Shown here in pieces: positions 1 to 7,758 of a DNA stretch of 24,840 bases. Each line of letters begins with the position of its first letter. Positions within the stretch are counted from its first letter, which is position 1. The position numbers were made by a program, and so were the translations under genes. Below the pieces are notes generated by a model. The model worked only from the letters and a program-made list of their open reading frames with translations. It made no database searches and had not been told where the DNA came from. The stretch lies in assembly GCF_900316895.1 (NCBI RefSeq), contig NZ_ONER01000039.1, positions 4,116 to 28,955 of the forward strand. The letters are read 5' to 3'. This DNA comes from an uncultured Methanobrevibacter sp. (GTDB taxonomy: Archaea; Methanobacteriota; Methanobacteria; Methanobacteriales; Methanobacteriaceae).

Positions 1-359
1 TCAACCTCAACCAATGTTCCATTAGTCAAATCCTTGACCTCTTCAGGTGAGTCAACCATTGGAATATCGGACATGATGGCGCCGGTAGCTATAATAGGCT
101 CTGCATTCAAGCAGATGATTGCCTTTGGAGCAGTGTTGTTTTTCATCATCTGAAAAATAACATATGATCCGACAGTGGAACCTTTTCCACCAGGAATGAA
201 CAGAACCTTATCTTTAATGATTTCTCCTTTTAATTCATGATTCGGGTCGATTATTTCACCATTTTCAGGATTTACCCCGCCTAAAAAACTGATAGGTTCT
301 GATGAGACAATCAATTCCCCTTTACCTTTTCCTTTTGCAATATTTCTACATTTAATCAT
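1..359 (-). CDS. Phosphomevalonate dehydratase small subunit (aconitase X swivel domain, DUF126), 3' end cut by window
   Basis: Reading leftward from the ATG at 357-359, 119 codons are visible before the window edge, so the C-terminus is missing; family members are about 130-140 residues. The protein begins MIKCRNIAKGKGKGELIV and contains GGKGSTVGSYVIF around residues 70-82, the serine/glycine-rich signature of the aconitase-X swivel domain (DUF126). In archaea this small subunit pairs with a large catalytic subunit to dehydrate 5-phosphomevalonate to trans-anhydromevalonate phosphate in the modified mevalonate pathway that makes isoprenoid membrane lipids. The large subunit is not in the window. 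The start lies 7 bp after the stop of the zinc-ribbon/TM2 gene, with a GTGAT ribosome-binding site, so it is the last visible gene of the tRNA-Arg/truD unit. Family assignment is confident; the catalytic role follows from the family. Confidence 0.85.
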   Translation of the reverse strand, partial: MIKCRNIAKGKGKGELIVSSEPISFLGGVNPENGEIIDPNHELKGEIIKDKVLFIPGGKGSTVGSYVIFQMMKNNTAPKAIICLNAEPIIATGAIMSDIPMVDSPEEVKDLTNGTLVEV

Positions 360-366
360 AAAATCA

Positions 367-1161
367 CTATAATAATTTATCTTGGACTTCCTCACCACGA
401 TTTATCGCATTTGCTGATATGATTGTATCGACTAATGCCCAAATCCATATTACGAGACATAATAAAAATCCGATAAGAATCAGAATTAAAATTGCTGATA
501 TGACATAAGCAATTAAGAATATGGCTCCCTTATGGTCAAGGCCCAAATAGATCTGACCAAGACCCGGCAGGAATAAGCTTAAAATAACAGCTAAAAGAGT
601 GCTCTTTTCAGTTGAATGAGAATTGGCTGTCTGTGTATTGGACCCCATCGCTTTTCCGCTTAAATCCTGTCCACAATCAGGACAGAATTTGTAATCGCCT
701 ACAAGCTTGTAGCCGCAATTAAAACAGAAGCTAACATTATCGGATGATTGGACAGTTGCCGGAAGTGATTCGGTTTCCTCTTGTTCAACTGATTCAGAAG
801 AAACTTCATCTTCAATCTCTTCAACAGAATCAACATCTTCCACATCACCTGATTCAGAAGAAACTACATCCTCAATTGGAGACTCTTCAACTTCCTCCTC
901 TTTTTCATCAACCTCTTCCTCAATTGGAGACTCTTCAGTTTCAGTCACATCAGTGGCATTAACTTCATCTTTACTTGAGATGTCTGCCCCGCATTCAGGA
1001 CAGAAGCTGTACTCACCATCAAGTTCATGGCCACAATTAGAACAGAAACCAAATTTATCACTTGGCTCTGCAGGTGACTTAACATCTTTAATATATGCCC
1101 CACAATTCTTACAGAATTTTGATTCGGGGACATCCTTTCCACAATCTGGACAAATTACCAT
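367..1161 (-). CDS. Zinc-ribbon membrane protein with TM2-like C-terminal domain
   Basis: 264 residues. Three double-CxxC zinc ribbons are visible: Cys4/7/17/20, Cys40/43/54/57 and Cys146/149/160/163. Between the second and third is a very acidic linker (about 65-140) containing internal near-repeats (EESPIEE/EESPIED and VSSES twice), probably disordered. Residues about 186-255 form a TM2-type domain: a first helix ending in LFLPGLGQIYLG, then a long hydrophobic hairpin and a short basic/acidic tail. The layout suggests a membrane-anchored protein with cytosolic zinc ribbons, possibly a scaffold or sensor; no enzymatic motif is seen. It starts 1 bp after the truD stop, and its GTGAT ribosome-binding site lies inside the last truD codons. 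Function is unknown. Confidence 0.8.
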   Translation of the reverse strand: MVICPDCGKDVPESKFCKNCGAYIKDVKSPAEPSDKFGFCSNCGHELDGEYSFCPECGADISSKDEVNATDVTETEESPIEEEVDEKEEEVEESPIEDVVSSESGDVEDVDSVEEIEDEVSSESVEQEETESLPATVQSSDNVSFCFNCGYKLVGDYKFCPDCGQDLSGKAMGSNTQTANSHSTEKSTLLAVILSLFLPGLGQIYLGLDHKGAIFLIAYVISAILILILIGFLLCLVIWIWALVDTIISANAINRGEEVQDKLL

Positions 1162-1162
1162 C

Positions 1163-2419
1163 TTATATCACATCCACTTTCATGATTTCTCTTAAAACAG
1201 CAGTAGCATATGAGCCCTTATTTATTGAGAATTCGCACAATACCCCATCGTCGGTGGCTTTGGCGGATGCATCCCAAACCTGGAATCTCATGGAACGCCT
1301 TAAACCATGACTGCCTAAACGTGGCATTTTTGGAACTTCAAAATCCTCTTTAGTAAGGCCATATCCTTTTAAAACATTCTCTTCCATCTCTCCAACAGCA
1401 CCACCAGCATATGGAACCTTTGTACCGTATAACGGACAGGTGGGATTTACCTCAAAGTTGTCCATCAATTCCTGGTACTCTTCGGGAGTCTTGTCATAGA
1501 CAATATGCTCTTCTGTGTCAATGATAATGTCTCCTTCCATGTATTTGTCAATTCCCATAGCTACACGGTTGCTTACGGCTTCATTAAATAAGTATGATTG
1601 ATAAGCATGAACAAACATTCTCTGAAGTGGCTTTGGAAGTGCGTATAGGGCATTCTTATATGATTTGTCGGTCAATTCTCCTTTTTTGGAATCCTTAATC
1701 AACTCACGAATCATCATCTTTTCATATCTCATTCCCTTGCCCATAAGTTCCAAAGATTCCTCAAGATTGCCGTCATCATAAGCCTGTCTTGCCATCTGGT
1801 TTTCCTCATGCTCCTCTTCGGACGGGCCGCCTATATACCTGTCGACAGCCTTTTTGAGGTCATTTTCAATCAGTGCCTCTCCAACCAAATGGGTGTTTGT
1901 TCTAGGCTTTCCGAATCTCTGCCATCCGAAGTAATTAGGAACCCCTTTGGCTTCAAGCTCTTTTAGGACCTCATTTGCAATGTCAGCGGATTCCTGGAAA
2001 TCATCCAAATCCTTAATCAATATTTTAAACTTGTTGCCTTTAAGCTGACCCATTCTAAGCTTTTTGCGGCCCCTTACAACCTTTAAAAAATCAGTCTTGT
2101 AAATGTCCAAGTCCTTTACCTGTTGCATCTGCTCTTCAGAATCCATATTGGCAATGCAGATCCACTGACGGGTCAAGGCCTTCTTGTCTTTCATTCCAGC
2201 AAATCCCATTCTTTTTCTTGAGATGTGCAAATCCCTTGAAATATCCAAAACAACGTCCAAAGTGGTTCTTCCCAGCTTTTCAATCCAAATGTAGATATTC
2301 GGACCTTCACCGGTTGGGATGACTTCTGGAATTTCTTCAACATAAAAATCTTCATATCGGTTTCTAATTGTTCCCCCAATTCCTTTTTGGGAAGTAACAT
2401 AAATATTAGCATTTAACAT
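1163..2419 (-). CDS. truD: tRNA pseudouridine(13) synthase TruD
   Basis: 418 residues from the ATG at 2417-2419. TruD/Pus7-family enzymes convert U13 in the D-arm of some tRNAs to pseudouridine. The family signature GMKDKKALTRQ is at residues 75-85, with the catalytic aspartate at Asp78; the N-terminal IRNRYEDFYVEEI and the C-terminal QVWDASAKATDDG regions also fit TruD. The open frame extends further upstream to 2521, but that part is a translation of the tRNA gene. The ATG at 2419 is preceded by GTGATTATT, a ribosome-binding site also used by the ychF gene in this window. The gene starts 21 bp after the 3' end of tRNA-Arg and is followed at 1 bp by the zinc-ribbon gene, so it is probably co-transcribed with both. 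Confidence 0.93.
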   Translation of the reverse strand: MLNANIYVTSQKGIGGTIRNRYEDFYVEEIPEVIPTGEGPNIYIWIEKLGRTTLDVVLDISRDLHISRKRMGFAGMKDKKALTRQWICIANMDSEEQMQQVKDLDIYKTDFLKVVRGRKKLRMGQLKGNKFKILIKDLDDFQESADIANEVLKELEAKGVPNYFGWQRFGKPRTNTHLVGEALIENDLKKAVDRYIGGPSEEEHEENQMARQAYDDGNLEESLELMGKGMRYEKMMIRELIKDSKKGELTDKSYKNALYALPKPLQRMFVHAYQSYLFNEAVSNRVAMGIDKYMEGDIIIDTEEHIVYDKTPEEYQELMDNFEVNPTCPLYGTKVPYAGGAVGEMEENVLKGYGLTKEDFEVPKMPRLGSHGLRRSMRFQVWDASAKATDDGVLCEFSINKGSYATAVLREIMKVDVI

Positions 2420-2440
2420 AATAATCACGGAAATTATAAG

Positions 2441-2514
2441 TGCCCTGGCCGGGATTTGAACCCGGGGAATGGGATCCGCAGTCCCATGTGTTATCCAAAC
2501 TACACCACCAGGGC
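2441..2514 (-). tRNA. tRNA-Arg (anticodon GCG)
   Basis: A 74-nt cloverleaf reads on the minus strand. Acceptor arms GCCCTGG and CCAGGGC pair perfectly with discriminator A. The D-stem is GTGT/ACAC with G18G19 and A14/A21. The anticodon stem TGGGA/TCCCA encloses loop CTGCGGA, so U33 is followed by anticodon GCG (codons CGC and CGU). The variable loop has 4 nt, and the T-stem CCGGG/CCCGG encloses TTCAAAT. CCA is not encoded. Position 13 is a U, the nucleotide modified by the TruD enzyme encoded directly downstream. Confidence 0.95.
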
Positions 2515-2534
2515 TGGACAAAATAAGATAACAA

Positions 2535-2556
2535 TTAATTATATAATTTTTATACT
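2535..2556 (-). promoter_or_regulatory. Probable TATA box of the tRNA-Arg/truD unit
   Basis: An AT-only stretch with TTATATAA at 2539-2546 lies about 25-32 bp upstream of the mature 5' end of the tRNA (2514). This is the normal archaeal TATA distance. Called from spacing and composition only. Confidence 0.5.
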
Positions 2557-2579
2557 ATTTAACTTTATTGTGCAAGAAT

Positions 2580-2603
2580 TCTCCTGCTTCTACAAGCCGG
2601 AGA
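2580..2603 (-). terminator. Hairpin just after the pilin-like gene
   Basis: TCTCC (2580-2584) pairs with GGAGA (2599-2603), and inside it GCTT (2586-2589) pairs with AAGC (2594-2597) around a 4-nt loop, with a single t/c mismatch between the stems. It begins 11 nt after the stop codon of the upstream minus-strand gene. No strong T-run follows, so it may instead be an mRNA 3' stability element. Confidence 0.4.
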
Positions 2604-2613
2604 GGTTCAATAA

Positions 2614-3051
2614 TTACCATACTGACAATGTATATGAATACTCGCCATATGTCCGTGCCGCCACATTAACATTGTCTGCTTTGCTATAGTCTCCATTAGA
2701 TGCTAAAACTTTACCTTTCAAAACATTGTTCTCTCTAAACTGATAATTTTTAATGTTATACGAATTCAGCTTGCTTTTGGAAATCTTTGAAACCTCCCTT
2801 ATGGATTCCTTTGAATTTTCATCTTCTTCCAGAATATTCGAAATTTTTCCCAGAAAACTTTGGTCATGAAAATCTATTTTGCCGCTCAACAGTTCCATTA
2901 CGTCCTGTGCAGTTCGAATATCCTTGCTTTGGTATGAATAATCGGATGCAGGCATGGATATTGCTGCATTAACAACCAAAAATACCATTATAAGCAAAAA
3001 TATTGCAAGAATTGCATCGATTATATAAAAAGATCCCTTGTTATCCAACAT
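2614..3051 (-). CDS. Pilin-like small secreted/membrane protein, function unknown
   Basis: 145 residues. The N-terminus MLDNKGSFYIIDAIL is followed by an uninterrupted hydrophobic helix to about residue 31, then a polar, Ser/Lys/Asn-rich domain with no cysteine. A basic residue plus Gly directly before one hydrophobic helix resembles archaeal type IV pilin-like (class III) signal peptides, where cleavage would follow Gly6. The usual glutamate at +5 is absent; an Asp is present nearby. A single-pass anchored protein is the alternative. A TATA-like TTTATAAA lies about 30 bp upstream of the ATG, suggesting its own, nearly leaderless promoter. It is separated from the tRNA/truD unit by about 100 bp. 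I do not recognise the family. Confidence 0.7.
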   Translation of the reverse strand: MLDNKGSFYIIDAILAIFLLIMVFLVVNAAISMPASDYSYQSKDIRTAQDVMELLSGKIDFHDQSFLGKISNILEEDENSKESIREVSKISKSKLNSYNIKNYQFRENNVLKGKVLASNGDYSKADNVNVAARTYGEYSYTLSVW

Positions 3052-3108
3052 ACCCTATAATTGGATGTTGAAATTTATAAAAAATTTTGAAGTGTGAAAG
3101 TGTGCTTT

Positions 3109-3147
3109 TGTGAAAAATCACATCATTGAAAAAAAATAGAAAAAAGG
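3109..3147 (-). terminator. T-rich terminator after the AIR-synthase-related gene
   Basis: Read on the minus strand, two T-runs (six and eight T) follow the stop at 3151-3153 within 25 nt, then comes a small hairpin TGTGA/TCACA (3109-3113 with 3118-3122). Oligo-T stretches are the usual archaeal termination signal. Confidence 0.55.
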
Positions 3148-3150
3148 AGA

Positions 3151-4515
3151 TTAGTTTCCCCTTACATATTCAATTACTTTATCCTTTTTAGCTATTGCGG
3201 CATCTGAAGCCTTTTGAACCTTTTCCTTCATCTCTTCAAAGTCTTCAGGGGTTGTATCTCCAACCAGTTTTTTGATTTTGGTATAAGCCGCTTCCCTGAA
3301 CAATGGGACCAGTTTCTCATTTGAACCGTCTTCCTTGATTAGAATCGGTTCGCCGGAATTGTTGACCTCACCTATTTCGGATATTGCAACATCATATTTG
3401 CCTACTGCCTTTTTGATATCACCGACAATTTCCGGAGGCACAATGAGCATCAGTGAATCTGTTGAAACGCCTAACGGATCGATGTTTAATGTTTCAAGCA
3501 TGTTTAAAACATTAGGAGCAACCATGTCCCTGATTTCCTTTTCATAAAACTCCAGACCTACGCCGGTAGTGTTTGATATTTCATGGGCATCTCCCCTAAG
3601 GCCACCGTTTGTCACATCGGTCATTGCATGGACATCCTTAACGAGGTCTGATTCGAAAAGCGCATGTGAAGCCTGGACGAAGTTCACGTTCATTGTATCC
3701 CATACGACATCGAAAAAGCCGTTGTACAGCGCAGTTGTTGTTATTGTTCCTCCTCCTGAACCTTCAGTCAAAAGGATTACATCGCCTTCGGTTGCGCCCT
3801 TTCTTGCTGTTGGAGGGTATGGTGAAACGCCGACGCTTCCAACTGCTGAAACGAACCTGTCACCTAAAACCATGTCTCCGCCGACACGCAGGGTTGAACC
3901 TGCAACAATCGGAACGTCAACCAGTTCTGAAACAGCTGCAACACCTGCAGTAAAGTCAAAAATCTTTGAAACATCCCCATCATCCGCAAGGTGGACATCG
4001 CTTAGGATAGCTACAGGATCTGCTCCCATTACACAAACATCTCTTAAGGTAGCTCTTGTAACATGAAAACCGCCTAAGAATGGATATTCACTTAATCTTG
4101 AGTGGATTCCGTCGACTGCTGTTGTAATATACACTTCATCGTTTGCAACCGGTGCTTTCACTACTCCCCCATCGTCCTGTTCTGATGGATTTACAAGTGA
4201 AGCTGTGTTTGTGGATGCTACGATTTCTGCGATTTTTCTGTGGACAAAAAAGTCTCCTGCTCCACGGGAACCTACTCCCATCTCGCCCATCAGCACGTCT
4301 GATGCATTGATGTCAACGATTTCCTTTAAAAATTCATCATCACTTTCATTTAATTTTAAGGTGGTTGAAACCTCATCAATCACCGCTTTTGCCATTTCAA
4401 CTGAATTGTCCTGTGAAATGTTTTTATATTCTCTTATGCGTACCGCTAAAATATCCGCCAATTCATCATATGAGTAATCATCAATTCTAGCTCTTACAAA
4501 TCCTTCAATATCCAT
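3151..4515 (-). CDS. AIR synthase-related protein (PurM/HypE-like ATP-binding fold, COG1973-type)
   Basis: 454 residues. A helical N-terminal segment of about 75 residues precedes a PurM-like fold. GVGSRGAGDFFVHRKIAE (about 81-98), TAVDGIHSRLSEYPFLGG, RATLRDVCVMGADPVAILSD and the Gly-rich VILLTEGSGGGTITTTAL region match AIR synthase/HypE/SelD/ThiL enzymes, which use ATP to activate an amide or carboxyl oxygen. The C-terminal half carries DVTNGGLRGDAHEI and VSTDSLMLIVPPE, typical of the PurM C-terminal domain. The substrate cannot be told from sequence; related genes in methanogens lie near hydrogenase-maturation or methanogenesis-marker genes. It starts 3 bp after the hisH stop, with GGAGAT inside the last hisH codons, so it is co-transcribed with hisH and cfbD. 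Confidence 0.85.
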   Translation of the reverse strand: MDIEGFVRARIDDYSYDELADILAVRIREYKNISQDNSVEMAKAVIDEVSTTLKLNESDDEFLKEIVDINASDVLMGEMGVGSRGAGDFFVHRKIAEIVASTNTASLVNPSEQDDGGVVKAPVANDEVYITTAVDGIHSRLSEYPFLGGFHVTRATLRDVCVMGADPVAILSDVHLADDGDVSKIFDFTAGVAAVSELVDVPIVAGSTLRVGGDMVLGDRFVSAVGSVGVSPYPPTARKGATEGDVILLTEGSGGGTITTTALYNGFFDVVWDTMNVNFVQASHALFESDLVKDVHAMTDVTNGGLRGDAHEISNTTGVGLEFYEKEIRDMVAPNVLNMLETLNIDPLGVSTDSLMLIVPPEIVGDIKKAVGKYDVAISEIGEVNNSGEPILIKEDGSNEKLVPLFREAAYTKIKKLVGDTTPEDFEEMKEKVQKASDAAIAKKDKVIEYVRGN

Positions 4516-4518
4516 ATT

Positions 4519-5115
4519 TTATATCTCCAAGTTAGTGAAATTTTTTAAGATTTTCAATCCCGCTTTACTGCTTTTTTCCGGATGGAACTGTGTTGAGAAC
4601 AGATTGTTATCGCTTAAGCTTGCTACAACACTGTTTCCATAATCACAAGTTCCCGCAATGATTTCATTATCATCGGGAATTACATGATAAGAATGAACAA
4701 AATAGAAATACTCTCCGTCAATTCCTTCAAGTATCGGTGAGTTGTTTGTGACCTTTAACTTATTCCAGCCCATGTGAGGTATTTTAACGCCTTCAGGCAA
4801 TTTTTCAACATGTCCTTTAAACAAATTCAAACCTTCAACGCCCGGAGACTCTTCACTTGAGCCCATCAATACCTGCTGACCAAGACATATTCCTAAAAAT
4901 GGCTTGTCAGCATTAACATGCTCATAAATAACATCCTTAAATGGTTCTAAATTCTCCATTGCACTTCCAAATGCTCCAACGCCCGGCAATACCAGATAGT
5001 CACTGTCAGCAATAATTTCCTTATCGTCAGTGATTTGATATTCGGCACCTATTTTCTTAAATCCGTTGGAAATGCTTTTCAGGTTTCCGCTTTTATAATC
5101 AATAATTGTTATCAT
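4519..5115 (-). CDS. hisH: Imidazole glycerol phosphate synthase subunit HisH (glutamine amidotransferase)
   Basis: 198 residues from the ATG at 5113-5115. A class I glutaminase that supplies ammonia to HisF in histidine biosynthesis, making IGP and AICAR. It has LVLPGVGAFG (41-50), the nucleophile Cys77 in GICLGQQ and the His178/Glu180 pair in FHPEKS, and its length is normal for HisH. A GTG four codons upstream is possible, but the chosen ATG overlaps the cfbD stop as ATGA, the usual coupling arrangement, and leaves MITIIDYKSGN, which fits the HisH N-terminus. It lies between cfbD and the AIR-synthase-related gene. HisF is not in the window. Confidence 0.93.
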   Translation of the reverse strand: MITIIDYKSGNLKSISNGFKKIGAEYQITDDKEIIADSDYLVLPGVGAFGSAMENLEPFKDVIYEHVNADKPFLGICLGQQVLMGSSEESPGVEGLNLFKGHVEKLPEGVKIPHMGWNKLKVTNNSPILEGIDGEYFYFVHSYHVIPDDNEIIAGTCDYGNSVVASLSDNNLFSTQFHPEKSSKAGLKILKNFTNLEI

Positions 5116-6197
5116 TCGTCCAACCACCCAATAGCTGACCTAATCATTCCGCCAAAGTCTGAAAATACTATCTCATCAGTTCCTAAAGTTTTTGAGTGTG
5201 CATCAAGCTCTGCAACAACATGAGTATATCCTAAATTCCTTAAAGGCTCAACCAAACGTGGCCCATCAGTCACTGCAACGGACTCAATGTCAAAGTTCTC
5301 AATCGGAAATGCATGAGGAACACCGAATACGACTATCAAATCCAAATCCTTCTCCTTCAGGAATTCCGCAGCCTTGTCTGCAGTGATTGGATACTCATCA
5401 AGACCTCCTGTTATGAAGTCAGGCTCAATGTCCAGCTGATTTTTGATGTTTACCGCATGCTGCCTGATTCTTGGAAGGCCGATGTTCTCATCGAGATTTG
5501 CTACAAAGATAGGCCTGTTTTCCGGATTGATCTTTTCATAGTCAAAATTGACAATGTCTGCGAAAAGATAGGATGTTTCCTTCTTGACATTTAAAACAAA
5601 GGCAACCTTTTTTCCATCCTTCAGGGCTTTGACTACATTCTTTGCAACAGATTCCTTTGAATCTCCAAAGTTAGGTTTAATATATTTTCCCTGCGCCATT
5701 CCTCTAGTCTTTTCAACTTCAGTTGCCATCTCAAGCATTTCAATTTGCCTGTCTGACTCTTCACGTGGAATCACACCCGCTTCAACGGCGGCATCCAATG
5801 CCATGATTGCCCCAACGGTATTGTCACCTTCACCGGATCCACCATGGGATTCAACAGGAATGACTGTGCACGGCAAATCTGCAGTTGCAATGGCTTCCTT
5901 TAAATCCTCACCAATAATCATGCTTGCGCAGGTTCCGGCAATGCCCATAAGTTTTGGCTTGAATTCATCATAGGCTTCAGTCAGCGTATCAACCAATTTT
6001 TCACCGGCGCCTAATATGAAATCATTTTCAGACATTCCGGTGGTTACGACACGTACACCATCACCTTCTAAAAGCCTTGCTGTTCTAAAGCAACAGCCGG
6101 TAGGCCCATGCATGACAATAACATCAACGTTCATATCTCTCAATGTATAAAGAGTTGCTGCAATCGGACTTGGTCTTGGATGTATAATTTTTATCAA
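5112..6197 (-). CDS. cfbD: Ni-sirohydrochlorin a,c-diamide reductive cyclase, catalytic subunit CfbD
   Basis: 361 residues. A NifD-like protein that, with the NifH-like CfbC, carries out the six-electron reduction and ring closure of Ni-sirohydrochlorin a,c-diamide during synthesis of coenzyme F430 of methyl-coenzyme M reductase. The start IIHPRPSPIAATLYTLRD, the Cys35-Cys36 pair in HGPTGCCFRTARLLEGDGVRV, and Cys90 in GIAGTCASMI agree with CfbD (formerly methanogenesis marker 13/NflD). The only usable start is TTG at 6195-6197, since the frame is closed 15 bp upstream. A TATA-like run at 6222-6231 lies about 29 bp before it, so the mRNA may be leaderless. Divergent from the C_GCAxxG gene; followed by hisH with a 4-bp overlap. 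Confidence 0.9.
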   Translation of the reverse strand: MIKIIHPRPSPIAATLYTLRDMNVDVIVMHGPTGCCFRTARLLEGDGVRVVTTGMSENDFILGAGEKLVDTLTEAYDEFKPKLMGIAGTCASMIIGEDLKEAIATADLPCTVIPVESHGGSGEGDNTVGAIMALDAAVEAGVIPREESDRQIEMLEMATEVEKTRGMAQGKYIKPNFGDSKESVAKNVVKALKDGKKVAFVLNVKKETSYLFADIVNFDYEKINPENRPIFVANLDENIGLPRIRQHAVNIKNQLDIEPDFITGGLDEYPITADKAAEFLKEKDLDLIVVFGVPHAFPIENFDIESVAVTDGPRLVEPLRNLGYTHVVAELDAHSKTLGTDEIVFSDFGGMIRSAIGWLDE

Positions 6198-6275
6198 CTC
6201 ACAAATTTTTTAACAAATAATTATATAAAATTCTTAATTAATATAATTAATTAACAAATTCACGGAGATTGCATT
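6198..6275. promoter_or_regulatory. Shared divergent promoter region of cfbD and the C_GCAxxG gene
   Basis: 78 bp, almost wholly A/T. TTATATAAAA at about 6221-6230 suits the TATA position for leaderless cfbD on the minus strand. TTAATATAATT-type sequence closer to the plus-strand gene precedes a GGAGAT ribosome-binding site about 8 nt before its ATG. Exact start sites cannot be assigned by eye. Confidence 0.5.
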
Positions 6276-6677
6276 ATGAAACTTGACAAGGAAATACTGG
6301 AAGAAAAAATCAGAGAATACAGAACATTTTTAAGCTGTTCAGAATCAACCATGATGGGACTTTGTGAAACCGCAGAATATCCGATTTCACAGGATGACAT
6401 GCGCAAACTGGCTTGCGGTTTTGCAGGAGGAATGGGAGGAACATTCGATGAAGGAACCTGCGGTGCGGTAACCGGTGCACTGATGGCAAATGGCCTTCTC
6501 AATGACGACATACCAACAATCAAAGACAACGCCAAGGAAATATTCAACACATTCAAAGAGGAATACGGCACTGTAATGTGTGGCAAAATAACAAATAACG
6601 GTGAGGACAAGTCCCCCTGCGTTGATTGCTGCGTTTTCATTGCCAACAAAGTTGCCGATTTAGTTGATGACAAATAA
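6276..6677 (+). CDS. C_GCAxxG_C_C family (redox-type) protein
   Basis: 133 residues. Cys21 in LSCSES, Cys47 in a Gly-rich GFAGGMGG context, Cys62 in GTCGAVTGALMANG, and later cysteines in VMCGKI and the SPCVDCC cluster match the C_GCAxxG_C_C family, named from its conserved cysteines. Members are probably soluble redox or metal-binding proteins, sometimes found as accessory proteins near oxidoreductases. The double Cys CVDCC near the C-terminus is consistent with metal or cluster binding. A GGAGAT ribosome-binding site fixes the start. The downstream membrane-protein gene starts 12 bp after the stop, so the two are probably one operon. The precise role is unknown. Confidence 0.82.
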   Translation: MKLDKEILEEKIREYRTFLSCSESTMMGLCETAEYPISQDDMRKLACGFAGGMGGTFDEGTCGAVTGALMANGLLNDDIPTIKDNAKEIFNTFKEEYGTVMCGKITNNGEDKSPCVDCCVFIANKVADLVDDK

Positions 6678-6689
6678 GAAAAGAGACAC

Positions 6690-7640
6690 ATGGTTTTCAA
6701 AAAGGAATTCGACAAGGAAAGAAATGAATACGAGGAACTGACCCACATTGAAGAGGGCATCACTAATTCGACACTTATTGAGATTGACGAATTATATGGA
6801 GCGGCAGATGCCTTAAGCATCAAATATGCCGATAAACATCATAAAAAGATTCGAAACATATCAATTATTGCTCCTCTAATTGTATTCTTCTTTCTTCTTT
6901 ATGAAGCTGCCGCACAACACTGGCTCATCTTTGTGGTTACAGCATTAATCATACTGCTATACCTCGTTTATAGACAACCCGACAAAGAGGATGCACATGA
7001 AAAATACTTAGAATACAGAGTCCTTGCCGAAGCGCTTCGTATCCAATACTTTATTTCAAAAGCAGGGATCAAAAAGAAAGTTATTGATATTCTGCCATGG
7101 TTTACTGAAATACGAATTCCTTTAGTTAAAAATGTTCTTTCAGAACTGCCTACAATAGAAACAGACCAAAAGGAACCTATTTTAGACTGCTGGATTAGAG
7201 ACCAAATGAAATATCACGACAATGCCCATAAAAGAGCATTGGAACAGCTTGAAAAAAATGAGCTTTACGAAAGAATTTCACTGATTGCAACCATCTTATT
7301 CTATGTAATAGCATTGATTTTTGAAATTTCAATGATACTTTACGCCCCTTTTGATGTAGAAACTGCACATTGGGTTCGTGCAGGCCTAAAGATTGGAGTT
7401 GGAACCGCAACTGCAATCACCATATTCCTTTCAAACTACTATGGAAAGATGTCCCTATCAAGCAAAGTTGAAGAGCATCTGAGAATGTACTGGCTGTATC
7501 AAAAGGTGGAGCATAAGATCAAACAGACAAAAGAGGAAAATGAAGAGGAGATAATCTATCTTGCGGAACAGTGCCTGATTGAAAATGCAAGCTGGTATTC
7601 ACATCAAAAGAAAAACACCCCTGATTTTGCTGTGGAATGA
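6690..7640 (+). CDS. Four-helix membrane protein, SLATT-like (paralogue 1)
   Basis: 316 residues, no signal peptide. Two transmembrane pairs are visible: about 57-71 and 77-94, then 196-217 and 231-249. Between them is a helical cytosolic segment with YRVLAEALRIQYF (109-121) and a CWIRDQMKYH block (167-176); the C-terminal region has the ENASWYSHQ block. I know YR-LAE-LR-Q, W-DQ-Y and ENxxW motifs from bacterial four-helix proteins that are often fused to SLOG/TRPM-like or RyR-type sensory domains and resemble the SLATT effector class of nucleotide-signalling conflict systems. No sensor domain is present here. It is 12 bp downstream of the C_GCAxxG gene and followed 177 bp later by a paralogue. 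The SLATT link is inference. Confidence 0.65.
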   Translation: MVFKKEFDKERNEYEELTHIEEGITNSTLIEIDELYGAADALSIKYADKHHKKIRNISIIAPLIVFFFLLYEAAAQHWLIFVVTALIILLYLVYRQPDKEDAHEKYLEYRVLAEALRIQYFISKAGIKKKVIDILPWFTEIRIPLVKNVLSELPTIETDQKEPILDCWIRDQMKYHDNAHKRALEQLEKNELYERISLIATILFYVIALIFEISMILYAPFDVETAHWVRAGLKIGVGTATAITIFLSNYYGKMSLSSKVEEHLRMYWLYQKVEHKIKQTKEENEEEIIYLAEQCLIENASWYSHQKKNTPDFAVE

Positions 7641-7656
7641 TTTCACAAAAAAATCA
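7638..7656 (+). terminator. Hairpin overlapping the stop of paralogue 1
   Basis: TGATTT (7638-7643) pairs with AAATCA (7651-7656) around a 7-nt loop; the stem begins at the stop codon. A short T-run (GTCTTT) follows. This may separate the two paralogues transcriptionally. Confidence 0.4.
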
Positions 7657-7758
7657 GTCTTTAACCCTGAAAATTGATTAAAAATTTAAATTTATCCTCT
7701 TTTAGTTTCTTAAGCCAAATTTCCAATATTTTGCTACAACAATTAGCTTTTTTTGGCA

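Noticed and set aside
2420..2521. Extension of the truD reading frame through the tRNA gene, giving a 452-residue protein
   Set aside because: The extra 34 residues are a translation of tRNA-Arg and its flank; the ATG at 2419 has a good ribosome-binding site and the length then fits TruD.
3569..4066. Long plus-strand open frame opposite the AIR-synthase-related gene (165 codons)
   Set aside because: It is antisense to a well-supported gene, has Ser/Thr/Pro-rich low-complexity translation and no ribosome-binding site.
5584..5973. Plus-strand frame of 129 codons opposite cfbD
   Set aside because: Antisense shadow of a conserved gene, with no ribosome-binding site or recognisable motif.
6260..6823. 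Minus-strand open frame of 187 codons covering the C_GCAxxG gene
   Set aside because: The plus strand carries a recognised family with a proper start; the opposite frame is Ser-rich and resembles no family.
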